A stretch of DNA of 64,000 bases, from NCBI RefSeq assembly GCF_900110775.1, contig NZ_FOEP01000006.1:124001-188000 (forward strand), written 5' to 3'. Positions 17,758-26,187 of this stretch are shown one piece after another (position 1 is the first letter of the stretch; the number at the start of each line of letters is the position of its first letter). Below the pieces are notes generated by a model. It did no database searches. It was given only the letters and a program-made list of their open reading frames with translations, and was not told where the DNA came from. Origin of the DNA: Thalassovita taeanensis. Lineage in GTDB: Bacteria > Pseudomonadota > Alphaproteobacteria > Rhodobacterales > Rhodobacteraceae. Position numbers and translations under genes: made by a program.

Positions 17758-17813
17758 TGGGATTCCCCTGAGGTTGGAATTTTTTCCCGACTGCACTGAT
17801 ATCGCGTATAGAT

Positions 17814-17829
17814 CAAGTGATGTCACTTG
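17814..17829. promoter_or_regulatory. Palindromic operator candidate upstream of the YeeE-type gene
   Basis: CAAGTGA-TG-TCACTTG is a perfect 7+7 inverted repeat lying 57-72 bases upstream of the YeeE-type start. A second inverted repeat ATCGGAA-5-TTCCGAT occurs at 17846-17864. No regulator gene is adjacent, so the binding protein is unknown. Confidence 0.4.
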
Positions 17830-17918
17830 CTGTCGCGCGATTCAGATCGGAACATTATTCCGATTTGAAGTGAAAGCCGAAACATATCGACCCATGCGAA
17901 TAGGCAATTTAAAGCAAG

Positions 17919-17944
17919 CGGCCCGCCGCAGAAGCGACGGGCCG
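17919..17944 (-). terminator. Probable terminator of the peptide ABC transporter operon
   Basis: On the minus strand CGGCCCGTCG, a 6-base loop and CGGCGGGCCG form a 10-bp stem with one mismatched pair. It lies 42 bases beyond the last permease stop and is followed by CTTGCTTTAAATT. The T-run is broken, so confidence is moderate. Confidence 0.6.
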
Positions 17945-17985
17945 GGCTTTGATCCTTATTTGCGCGATAGTTGCGCTGCGTGGCC

Positions 17986-18897
17986 TCAGCGACCGCGAAT
18001 GCGCGGGTCCAGCGCATCCCGCAGGCCGTCGCCAAGATAGTTCACGCTCAGCACTGTCAGGCTGATCGCGACACCGGGCCAGAACACCCGCTCGGGGTAT
18101 TGCTGCAGGTAGTCGGTGGCGTCGAACAGCAACCGACCCCAGGTCGGGAAATCGGGCGGAAACCCAAGGCCAAGAAACGACAGCGCGCTTTCGGTGATGA
18201 TCGCGTTGGCGATGCCTAATGTGGCCGACACCATGATCGGTGACATCACGTTTGGCAGGATATGCCGCAGGATCATGTTGACGTTGTTGGTCCCGATCGA
18301 GCGGGCAGCCAGCACAAACTCACGCTCTTTCAGCGCCAGCACATCACCGCGCACGATCCGCGCGGTGGGCATCCAGCTGGTCAGCCCGATGGCGCCGACA
18401 ATTAGGATGAAAATCCCGGTTTCCGGTCCAAACGCGGTATTCAGCGGCTCGCGGAACAGCAAGACCATGACCAGCAGCAAGGGCAACAGCGGCAGCGCCA
18501 GAAACAGATCGGTCAGCCGCATCAACAGCCCGTCGAGCCGTTTGAAATAGCCCGAGACGACGCCGACCAAGCTGCCCAGAAACAGCGCCAGCAGCATCGC
18601 CGTAATCCCGACCGAAACCGAAGTCTGACCACCGGCCATCATCCGCGCCAGCGTATCGCGGCCCAGTTGATCGGTCCCAAGAGGGTGGGCAAAGCTTGCT
18701 CCCTGATTGCGCGACCGGATGTCGATATAGGTGGCATCATAGGGCCAGACCAGCGGCCCGATAAAGACAACCGCCACGATCAGCAGGAAGATCACGCCGC
18801 CCATGACCGCACCTTTGTGGGTCTTGAACTGATCCCACACATCGCGCCACTGGCTGCGCGGCGCGCGGTCTGGGATGGGGTTTGACAGCTCAGTCAT
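17986..18897 (-). CDS. Peptide ABC transporter permease (DppC/OppC type)
   Basis: 303 residues from the ATG at 18897, which lies inside the end of the preceding permease gene (8-base overlap). The N-terminal segment WDQFKTHKGAVMGGVIFLLIVAVVFIGPLVWPYD is the usual OppC-N helix. The binding-protein-dependent transport core has GTDQLGRDTLARMMAGGQTSVSVG and the EAA-like loop ALKEREFVLAARSIGTNNVNMILRHILPN. It pairs with the DppB-type permease to form the membrane channel. The ATPases are encoded divergently at 22002. Confidence 0.93.
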   Translation of the reverse strand: MTELSNPIPDRAPRSQWRDVWDQFKTHKGAVMGGVIFLLIVAVVFIGPLVWPYDATYIDIRSRNQGASFAHPLGTDQLGRDTLARMMAGGQTSVSVGITAMLLALFLGSLVGVVSGYFKRLDGLLMRLTDLFLALPLLPLLLVMVLLFREPLNTAFGPETGIFILIVGAIGLTSWMPTARIVRGDVLALKEREFVLAARSIGTNNVNMILRHILPNVMSPIMVSATLGIANAIITESALSFLGLGFPPDFPTWGRLLFDATDYLQQYPERVFWPGVAISLTVLSVNYLGDGLRDALDPRIRGR

Positions 18898-19897
18898 AGC
18901 GGATCCTCGGGTCCAGGATGCCATAGAGCACATCCGCGATCAGGTTGAAAAGTACGATCAGCACAGCAAAGATGAAGGTCAGGGTCTGCACCATCGGCAA
19001 GTCATTGGCCTGAATCGCTCCGATCAGCAGCTGCCCGATCCCGTTCACCTTGAACACCTGCTCGGTAATGATCGCGCCGCCAAAGATGGCCGGAACGCCA
19101 AGCGCAATCACCGTGACCACCGGGATCATCGAGTTGCGCAAAACATGCACCAGAACCACGGTGCTTTCGCTCAGCCCCTTGGCGCGGGCGGTGCGCACGT
19201 AATCCTGATTGAGGTTGTCCAACATCGACGCCCGCATGAACCGGCTCAACTGCGCCGTGGTTTGCAGCGCCAGAACCATCACCGGCATCACCATTTGCCT
19301 GAGCTGGGTAACAAACGTATCCCAATCCACGACCTTATGGGTGGTGTCATAAATCGACGGCAGCCATCCCAGCTGAACCGAGAAGATAATGATGACGAAG
19401 ACACCGGAAAAGAAGGGGGGGACCGAAAACCCGATCATCGACACGAACGTACCGACCTGATCAAATACCGAATATTGGCGATAGGCCGAGTAGATACCGA
19501 TTGGCAAAGCAATCAGAACACCAACCACATAGGACATGCCAACGACCCATAGGGTCTGCGGCATGCGCTGCACCACGATGTCCATCACCGGGCTGCGGGT
19601 CTGCCACGATAGCACGCGCAGCTTGCCCTCGGACAGGGCAGTGCCGAACAGGTTGTCGATCAGCACCTGCGGCTCGATCCAGAAGAACTGCACCAGCCAT
19701 TTGAAAAAGCGGATATGGACAGGTTGTCCCAGCCCCAGCGCCTCGCGCATGCGTTCCTTGACCTCGGGCGGCACGGTCAGCGGGACCTGTGCCATCGGGT
19801 CACCGGGGGCAAGTTCGAGAAGCAGAAAAATCACGAGACTGATGAACAACAGCGTCGGGACGGCCAGAACCAATCGACGGATGGTAAAGGTCAGCAT
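18890..19897 (-). CDS. Peptide ABC transporter permease (DppB/OppB type)
   Basis: 335 residues. The N-terminus MLTFTIRRLVLAVPTLLFISLVIFLLLELAPGDP is the standard DppB start, and the EAA loop is NLNQDYVRTARAKGLSESTVVLVHVLRNSMIPV. It contains a roughly 80-residue periplasmic region between the first two helices (about residues 40-125), as is common in OppB. It is the middle gene of SBP / permease / permease and is separated from the SBP gene by a hairpin-containing gap of 102 bases. Confidence 0.93.
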   Translation of the reverse strand: MLTFTIRRLVLAVPTLLFISLVIFLLLELAPGDPMAQVPLTVPPEVKERMREALGLGQPVHIRFFKWLVQFFWIEPQVLIDNLFGTALSEGKLRVLSWQTRSPVMDIVVQRMPQTLWVVGMSYVVGVLIALPIGIYSAYRQYSVFDQVGTFVSMIGFSVPPFFSGVFVIIIFSVQLGWLPSIYDTTHKVVDWDTFVTQLRQMVMPVMVLALQTTAQLSRFMRASMLDNLNQDYVRTARAKGLSESTVVLVHVLRNSMIPVVTVIALGVPAIFGGAIITEQVFKVNGIGQLLIGAIQANDLPMVQTLTFIFAVLIVLFNLIADVLYGILDPRIRYD

Positions 19898-19960
19898 GAG
19901 CGGTGCCTTTGCGGCTTGATCTTATTTGAGAGCGGGCGGCGGAAACCCGCATACGGAAAT

Positions 19961-19984
19961 GCCCCGGCCAAATATGGCCGGGGC
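19961..19984 (-). other. Intercistronic stem-loop between SBP and permease genes
   Basis: GCCCCGGCCA-AATA-TGGCCGGGGC is a perfect 10-base stem with a 4-base loop, 15 bases after the SBP stop. There is no T-run. Such hairpins commonly protect the upstream mRNA, giving excess binding protein over permease; that role is inferred here. Confidence 0.75.
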
Positions 19985-19999
19985 ACAAGGACTTGCAGC

Positions 20000-21700
20000 T
20001 TACTTGATGCGATACCAGTCAGCCGCGTTCCACAGTTCGCTGTCCCAAGTGTTCAGAACCACACCACCAAGGCTGTTGGCATGGGCCGAGACACGACCAC
20101 GGTCCACCAGCGGTACCACGACATAGCTGTCTTTGGTCAGCATCTCGTTGAGCCGGATGGCGATTTCGCCACGTTTGCTCAACTCACCTGTGCGGCCCAG
20201 CTCTGCTACCAGCTTGTCGTATTCCGGGTCACAGAAACGGTTGATGTTCTCACCCTGCCACTGGCTTTCCGGCTTGGGAGCCTTCTCGCAGGTGTGCTGT
20301 GCCAGATAGGCTTCGGGGTCGGTGCCATCGAAGTTGTTGGCATACATTTCCACGTCAGCAAAGAACTTCTGGAACGTATCGGGCGACCCGGGATCACCAC
20401 CAAAATAGACCGAGCCAGAGATGTTGCGCAGCTCGGTTTCAACACCGATTTCGCCCCACCACTGTTTGATCAGAGCCTGGAAATCCTGACGCACGGCATT
20501 GGTCGAGGTTTGGAACAGCAGCGACAGTTTCTTGCCATCCTTTTCGCGGATGCCACCAGCGCCGACTTTCCAGCCAGCCTCGTCCAGCAGCGCCTTGGCG
20601 CCGTCGATATCCTGCGTCAAGCAATCTGTATTGGGCGACGCATAAATTGCCGGTGCGGGTACCAGATTACAGGTCGGGCGACCCGCCTTCCCGTAACCGA
20701 TTTCCACCAGAAGGTCGCGATCAATCGCCATCGACAGCGCTTTACGCACCTTCATGTCGGACAGGATCGGGTGCGGATGCTTGGCCGTGCCACGCTCGCC
20801 ATCCGGCAGCGAAGGCGAAGGATCGGTCATGTTCATCTCGATCCGCTCCACCAGCGAACCGAAGCCCGCGACGGTCTTGCCTTTGCCGGCCTCTTCCATC
20901 TTGGCGATGACGTCGGGGGCAAGTTGCAGGTTCCAGGCATAGTCAAACTCGCCGGTTTCCAGAACCGAGCGACCCGCAGCTGTGGCATCGCCGCCACCTT
21001 TGAAGGTCAGCGTGGCGAAGGCAGGCTTGGCCGGATCGCGGTAGTTGGGGTTCGCCACCATCGAGATCACGTCATTCGGGCGGAACTCGGTCACGACAAA
21101 CGGGCCGGTGCCGATCGGGCCAAAGTTGGCGTCGGTGCATTCCGGGGCCTTGGCGCCTGTGCAGTTCTCAAACTGCGCCTTCTGAAGGATCGGCGACTGC
21201 CCACCCATGAAGGGGCCGTAAGGGTTGGGTTTGGCTTCCGAGAAGTGCACGACGACGGTCAGATCATCCGGCGTGTCGATGCTTTCGACGCCTTCGAATT
21301 TCGCCAGCTGCGCGCAGCCGCCTTCGGGGTGCATGCAGTAGTCGGCAGTGAATTTCACGTCAGCCGAGGTGACAGGTGTGCCATCGGACCACAGCAGGCC
21401 GGACTTCAGCTTCCAGGTGATGGATTTCAGATCCTCTGCCACGCCGCCGTTTTCAACGGTGGGGATGCCTTCGGCCAGATAGGGGACCAGACCACCGGTC
21501 TGGTCGTAGCGGCCAAGCGGCTCCACCACGAGGGATCCGGATTCGATGTCTTTTGTGCCGCTGGACAGATAAGGGTTCAAAATCGAGGGGGCCTGCCAGT
21601 AAATAATGTTCACATGGCCGTCTGCACCCCGTTCAGCGAAAGCAGCCGGGGCCATGGCGGCCACGGCGACTGCGCCGAGCATAAGGGACTTCAGTTTCAT
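20000..21700 (-). CDS. Peptide ABC transporter substrate-binding protein (SBP family 5)
   Basis: 566 residues with a clear signal peptide (MKLKSLMLGAVAVAAMAPAAFA). Family-5 features follow: the start of the mature protein INPYLSSGTK-like region (SILNPYLSSG), VEPLGRYDQTGGLVPYLAEG, WKLKSGLLWSDGTPVTSADVKFT and KVRKALSMAIDRDLLVEIGY. It captures peptides or peptide-like solutes in the periplasm and delivers them to the DppBC-type permeases that follow. Three linked M20 deacylases suggest N-acyl amino acids or small peptides as ligands. GGAGAG lies upstream of the start. Confidence 0.92.
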   Translation of the reverse strand: MKLKSLMLGAVAVAAMAPAAFAERGADGHVNIIYWQAPSILNPYLSSGTKDIESGSLVVEPLGRYDQTGGLVPYLAEGIPTVENGGVAEDLKSITWKLKSGLLWSDGTPVTSADVKFTADYCMHPEGGCAQLAKFEGVESIDTPDDLTVVVHFSEAKPNPYGPFMGGQSPILQKAQFENCTGAKAPECTDANFGPIGTGPFVVTEFRPNDVISMVANPNYRDPAKPAFATLTFKGGGDATAAGRSVLETGEFDYAWNLQLAPDVIAKMEEAGKGKTVAGFGSLVERIEMNMTDPSPSLPDGERGTAKHPHPILSDMKVRKALSMAIDRDLLVEIGYGKAGRPTCNLVPAPAIYASPNTDCLTQDIDGAKALLDEAGWKVGAGGIREKDGKKLSLLFQTSTNAVRQDFQALIKQWWGEIGVETELRNISGSVYFGGDPGSPDTFQKFFADVEMYANNFDGTDPEAYLAQHTCEKAPKPESQWQGENINRFCDPEYDKLVAELGRTGELSKRGEIAIRLNEMLTKDSYVVVPLVDRGRVSAHANSLGGVVLNTWDSELWNAADWYRIK

Positions 21701-22001
21701 TTCTCTCTCCTAGTTGGACACATCAGTGTCTCGATTACCCGCTATCAGATGCGGGATGGCCCGCTGTGCAAGCGGGTGTGATTCTGTCCGCGAGTAAAGT
21801 CAGTATGCACGATTACCGACCTTGAACATTGGCATTTTTGCCATTCGTTGCCCCGCGACTGGGCGCATCTCAAACCGGATGGTCAAAAAATGCAAGTGCT
21901 GCGGTGCCTGACCCGAGGGGAGCGAACTTAGGCGTTTGACACTGGTCACGGCCTGTCTGTAGCGTCGGGGTCACAAAGGTTTCACAGACAGGAATGGCAC
22001 C
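21701..22001. other. Divergent intergenic region of the peptide transporter locus
   Basis: 301 bases with no gene. On plus, TTGACA (21936-21941) with GTAGCG 17 bases later is a candidate promoter for the ATPase operon. On minus, two small hairpins lie in the SBP leader (CCCGC-8-GCGGG, and CCCGCT-5-AGCGGG at 21760-21776). No convincing minus-strand promoter was found by eye. Confidence 0.45.
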
Positions 22002-23822
22002 ATGCTGGATCATCCGATCGCCACGATCGAGAACCTGCGCGTTGAATTTCAGACAAAAGACGGTCCCGTCGTTGGGGTCGAAGATGTCTCGTTCACCGTA
22101 AACCCGGGCGAAACCGTCTGTATTGTCGGCGAATCCGGGTCGGGAAAATCGGTCTCAAGCCTGTCATTGATGCGCTTGGTTGAATTCGGAGGCGGTCAAA
22201 TTTCAGGCGGTCGCCTAATTTTTGATCGAAAAGGCGGCGAGCAGATTGATTTGGCCAAAACCGATCAGGCGCTGATGCGCACGATCCGGGGCAATGAGAT
22301 CGGGATGATTTTTCAAGAGCCGATGACGGCGTTGAACCCGGTGTTTACCGTGGGGCGGCAGCTGACTGAGGGGCTGCGGGTGCACAAAGGCTTGAGCAAG
22401 GACGAGGCGACGGCCCGCGCGCTGGAGCTGCTGCGTCAGGTACGTATTCCCGAACCCGAACGCCGGTTGAAGCAATATCCGCACGAGTTGTCGGGCGGGA
22501 TGCGTCAGCGAGTGGTGATCGCCATGGCACTGGCCTGCGAGCCGCGTTTGCTGATTGCGGACGAACCGACCACAGCGCTGGATGTGACCATTCAGGCGGA
22601 AATTCTGGCACTGATGGACCGGTTGAAGCGTGAAACCGGTACAGCAGTGATGTTCATCACCCATGATATGGCCGTGGTGGCGCAGATGGCCGACCGCGTG
22701 GTGGTGATGTTCCGCGGCAATAAGGTTGAAGAAGGCACCGTCGAAGAGATTTTCGAAAATCCGCAGCACGATTACACTAAGGCGTTGCTGGCCGCCGTGC
22801 CCAAGCTGGGCGAAATGACCGGCAAGCCGTTTCCCGAACCGATGCGCCTTTTGGGGCAAAAGGCCAGCGACGTTGTGGCAATCCAAGGCAGTGATGTGCC
22901 GTTGCTGACGGTCAAAAACCTCGTGACCCGGTTCCCGGTCAAGGGCGGTCTGTTGCGCCGCACCGTGGCGAATGTGCACGCGGTCGAGGATCTGTCCTTC
23001 ACGTTGAACAAAGGCCGCACGTTGTCTTTGGTGGGGGAGTCGGGATGTGGTAAATCCACCGCCGGGCGATCAATCCTGCGGTTGGTTGAACCGATGTCGG
23101 GCACGATTGATCTGGATGGCAAGGATATCATGGCGCTGGATGCGGGCGGGCTGCGAGACGCGCGGCTGGATATGCAGATGGTGTTTCAGGACCCGTTTGC
23201 CAGCCTGAACCCGCAGATGCAGTTGCTGGATCAGGTGGCCGAGCCGATGCGCAACTATGGCACCCACAAGGGCAGCGCCCTGCAGGATCGCGTGGCAACG
23301 CTGTTTGACCGGGTAGAACTGCCGCGCAGTTTCATGCGGCGCTATCCGCACGAATTGTCGGGTGGTCAGCGACAGCGGGTGGCGATTGCGCGGGCCTTGG
23401 CGTTGAACCCCAAACTAATCATCGCCGACGAGGCCGTTTCGGCACTGGATGTCAGCGTTCAGGCGCAGGTGCTGAACCTGATGATGGAGCTTCAGGCCGA
23501 ACTGGGCATATCGTTCCTGTTCATCAGCCACGATATGGCGGTGGTCGAACGCGTCAGCCATGACGTGGGCGTGATGTATCTGGGCCGGATCGTTGAAATG
23601 GGCCCGCGGCAAGCGGTGTTCGAAAACCCGCAGCACCCCTATACACAGGCGTTGATGAAGGCGGTGCCAATTGCCGACCCGCGTCGCCGCAAATCCGAGC
23701 TTGATTTGAATTTCAAACCGATCCCGTCGCCGATCCATCCTGTGGGATATGAGGCCGCGCCTTCGAAATACACCGAAGTGACCCCCGGCCATTTCATCCT
23801 GACAACCGACAGCGGATATTGA
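22002..23822 (+). CDS. Double ATP-binding protein of peptide ABC transporter (DppD-DppF fusion)
   Basis: 606 residues with two complete ABC domains. The first has GESGSGKS (about residue 46), LSGGMRQRV and LLIADEPTTALD. The second has GESGCGKST (about 344), LSGGQRQRV and LIIADEAVSALD. Each ends in an oligopeptide-transporter C-terminal segment (ENPQHDYTKALL and ENPQHPYTQALM). One polypeptide thus replaces separate DppD and DppF subunits, an arrangement common in Rhodobacterales and relatives of GsiA/YejF. It powers the permeases encoded divergently. The ArgE-like gene follows after 9 bases. Confidence 0.95.
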   Translation: MLDHPIATIENLRVEFQTKDGPVVGVEDVSFTVNPGETVCIVGESGSGKSVSSLSLMRLVEFGGGQISGGRLIFDRKGGEQIDLAKTDQALMRTIRGNEIGMIFQEPMTALNPVFTVGRQLTEGLRVHKGLSKDEATARALELLRQVRIPEPERRLKQYPHELSGGMRQRVVIAMALACEPRLLIADEPTTALDVTIQAEILALMDRLKRETGTAVMFITHDMAVVAQMADRVVVMFRGNKVEEGTVEEIFENPQHDYTKALLAAVPKLGEMTGKPFPEPMRLLGQKASDVVAIQGSDVPLLTVKNLVTRFPVKGGLLRRTVANVHAVEDLSFTLNKGRTLSLVGESGCGKSTAGRSILRLVEPMSGTIDLDGKDIMALDAGGLRDARLDMQMVFQDPFASLNPQMQLLDQVAEPMRNYGTHKGSALQDRVATLFDRVELPRSFMRRYPHELSGGQRQRVAIARALALNPKLIIADEAVSALDVSVQAQVLNLMMELQAELGISFLFISHDMAVVERVSHDVGVMYLGRIVEMGPRQAVFENPQHPYTQALMKAVPIADPRRRKSELDLNFKPIPSPIHPVGYEAAPSKYTEVTPGHFILTTDSGY

Positions 23823-23831
23823 GGCCCCAAA

Positions 23832-24989
23832 ATGCAAGCGCGTCTAACGCCCTATGAAATCATGGAAAAGCTTGTCGCTTTTCCAACCGTCAGCCGTGAC
23901 AGCAACCTGCCTCTGATCGACTGGGTCGAGGAATATCTTAACAGCCACGGCATCACCGGGCACCGCTACTATAACGAGGACAACGACAAGGCTGCACTGT
24001 TTGCGCATGTCGGCCCCGAGGTCGAAGGAGGCATCGTTCTGTCGGGCCATACCGATGTGGTGCCGGTCGATGGCCAACCCTGGGCCAGCGATCCGTTCAC
24101 CGTGGTTGAACGCGATGGAAAATATTACGGGCGCGGTTGTTGCGACATGAAGGGGTTTGACGCGCTGGCGATCTGGACCCTGATCGAGGCGAAAGACATG
24201 GGGCTGACCCGGCCGCTGCAATTGGCGCTCAGCTTTGACGAAGAAATCGGCTGTACCGGCGCCCCGCCGCTGATCGAGCGGATGTTGGAAACGCTGCCCA
24301 AGGCCAGCGCCGTGATCGTCGGCGAACCCTCGATGATGAAAGCCGTGACCGCGCATAAGGGCGGGCGGGCGTTTTGGGTGCACATGCACGGATTCGAGGT
24401 GCACAGCTCGCTCATGCACACGGGCGTCAATGCGATCATGTATGGGGCCAAGCTGATTGAATGGGCCAATCAGGTGAATGCTGAAAATACGGCCCGTCCG
24501 CCCAGCAAAGTGGCCAGCTTGTTCGAACCGCCTTGGACCACGGTGCATGTCGGACAGATCCATGGCGGCACGGCACACAACATCACCGCCAAAGACTGCG
24601 AGTTCGGCGTCGATTTTCGTATTCTGGCCGACGAAGACCCCGAAATGTGGCGGGCGCTGTTTCTGGCCAAAGTGGCCGAGGTCGAGGCCGAAATGCAGGC
24701 GGTTGTGCCGGAAACCCGGATCGAGATCACCGAGAAATTCGGCCTGCCGGGGCTGAAGCCCGAAACTCAGGGCGAAGCCGAGACGATTGTGCGCGCAATT
24801 ACTGGCGACAACGGTTCGCATGTGGTTAGCTATGGTACGGAAGCTGGTCATTTTCAGGATCGCGGATATTCCGCCGTGATCTGCGGGCCGGGTGATATTG
24901 CACAGGCACATCAGCCTGATGAATTTATTACGGTCGCGCAATTCAACGCGGGCCATGCATTTATGAAGCGTCTGTTGGGGACGCTCTGA
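23832..24989 (+). CDS. argE: M20-family acetylornithine deacetylase-like hydrolase
   Basis: 385 residues. Zinc peptidase M20 motifs are present: SGHTDVVPVDGQPW, GRGCCDMKGFDAL, the catalytic Glu pair in DEEIGCTGA, and the C-terminal His in GPGDIAQAHQPDEF. The closest pattern is ArgE, which removes acetyl from N-acetylornithine. Its position between a peptide/N-acyl ABC transporter ATPase and two aminoacylase-type genes suggests a catabolic N-acyl amino acid deacylase rather than an arginine biosynthetic role, so the symbol is given on similarity only. Confidence 0.85.
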   Translation: MQARLTPYEIMEKLVAFPTVSRDSNLPLIDWVEEYLNSHGITGHRYYNEDNDKAALFAHVGPEVEGGIVLSGHTDVVPVDGQPWASDPFTVVERDGKYYGRGCCDMKGFDALAIWTLIEAKDMGLTRPLQLALSFDEEIGCTGAPPLIERMLETLPKASAVIVGEPSMMKAVTAHKGGRAFWVHMHGFEVHSSLMHTGVNAIMYGAKLIEWANQVNAENTARPPSKVASLFEPPWTTVHVGQIHGGTAHNITAKDCEFGVDFRILADEDPEMWRALFLAKVAEVEAEMQAVVPETRIEITEKFGLPGLKPETQGEAETIVRAITGDNGSHVVSYGTEAGHFQDRGYSAVICGPGDIAQAHQPDEFITVAQFNAGHAFMKRLLGTL

Positions 24990-25001
24990 AAGGGTAGCGT
25001 T

Positions 25002-26168
25002 ATGCCGATCAAGAACCGTTTTGCCGAATTGCTGGGCGAGATTACCGCCTGGCGGCGCGATATTCATGCCCATCCCGAGCTGTTGTTCGACACCCATCGA
25101 ACCAGCGCTTTGGTGGCAGAAAAGCTGAAAGAATTTGGCTGTGACGAGGTGACAACCGGTATCGGGCGCACCGGCGTGGTGGGCGTGATCAAAGGCAAGA
25201 CGACGCATTCCGGCAAGGTGATCGGGCTCCGCGCCGATATGGATGCGCTGCCTATTCTCGAGGCAACAGGTCTGGACTATGCCAGCAAAACCCCCGGGGC
25301 GATGCATGCATGCGGCCACGATGGTCACACGGCGATGTTGCTGGGCGCTGCCAAGTATCTCGCCGAGACCCGCAATTTCGACGGCACCGTGGTGGTGATC
25401 TTTCAGCCCGCCGAAGAGGGCGGCGGCGGCGGACGCGAAATGGTCAATGACGGTCTGATGGATCGGTGGAATATCCAGGAAGTTTACGGCATGCACAACA
25501 TGCCCGGTTTGCCGGTGGGCGAATTTGCAATTCGTCCCGGTGCGCTTCTGGCCTCGGCTGATGAATTTGACATCACGGTTGTGGGCAAGGGCGGTCACGC
25601 GGCGCAGCCGCATGATGCGATCGACACGACGCTGGTCGCCAGCCATATCGTGGTCGCGCTGCAATCCATTGCCAGCCGCAACGTGGACCCGCTGAAGCAG
25701 GTAGTGGTTTCCGTCTGCACCTTCCGCACCGAAACCGACTCCTATAATGTCATCCCGCAGACGGTTCTGCTGCGCGGCACAGTGCGCGCGCTGGACCCGG
25801 ATGTGCGCGATCTGGCCGAAGGCCGTGTGATGGCAATTGCCGGAGCTACCGCCGAAGCGTTCGGCGCACGGGCCGAGGTCAACTATCAGCGCGGCTACCC
25901 AGTTACTGTCAATACGCCGGAGAACACCGAATTCGCCGCCGATGTGGCCGAGGCCGTTGCAGGCCATGTGATCCGCGATGTGTCGCCCTTGATGGCGGGC
26001 GAGGATTTTTCCTTCATGCTGGAGGAACGGCCGGGGGCGTATATGATGCTGGGGAATGGCGACGGCGCCATGGTCCATCATCCCGAATATAATTTCAACG
26101 ATGAGGCAATTCCCGCTGGCTGCAGCTGGTTTGCGGAACTGGTCGAACGCCGAATGAAATCGGCCTGA
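25002..26168 (+). CDS. M20D amidohydrolase, aminoacylase/hippurate hydrolase type (copy 1)
   Basis: 388 residues. Metal-binding motifs of the M20D branch are GLRADMDALPI, HACGHDGHTAMLL (metal-ligand Cys and His), the Glu pair in QPAEEGGGGG, and VHHPEYNFNDEAIP near the C-terminus. It hydrolyses N-acyl amino acids or related amides. A tandem paralogue follows after 19 bases. A 225-base tract (25208-25432) is about 97% identical to the paralogue while the flanks diverge much more. The gene is part of the ATPase / argE / M20 / M20 operon. Confidence 0.92.
   Translation: MPIKNRFAELLGEITAWRRDIHAHPELLFDTHRTSALVAEKLKEFGCDEVTTGIGRTGVVGVIKGKTTHSGKVIGLRADMDALPILEATGLDYASKTPGAMHACGHDGHTAMLLGAAKYLAETRNFDGTVVVIFQPAEEGGGGGREMVNDGLMDRWNIQEVYGMHNMPGLPVGEFAIRPGALLASADEFDITVVGKGGHAAQPHDAIDTTLVASHIVVALQSIASRNVDPLKQVVVSVCTFRTETDSYNVIPQTVLLRGTVRALDPDVRDLAEGRVMAIAGATAEAFGARAEVNYQRGYPVTVNTPENTEFAADVAEAVAGHVIRDVSPLMAGEDFSFMLEERPGAYMMLGNGDGAMVHHPEYNFNDEAIPAGCSWFAELVERRMKSA
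25208..25432 (+). repeat. Near-identical tract shared by tandem M20D genes (first copy)
   Basis: Aligned without gaps to 26394-26618 (offset 1186), I count 6 mismatches in 225 bases. Sequence on both sides is clearly less similar. It spans the metal-binding motifs. Gene conversion between the tandem copies is the simplest reading. Confidence 0.85.
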
Positions 26169-26187
26169 CCAACAGAAAGGAAGACAC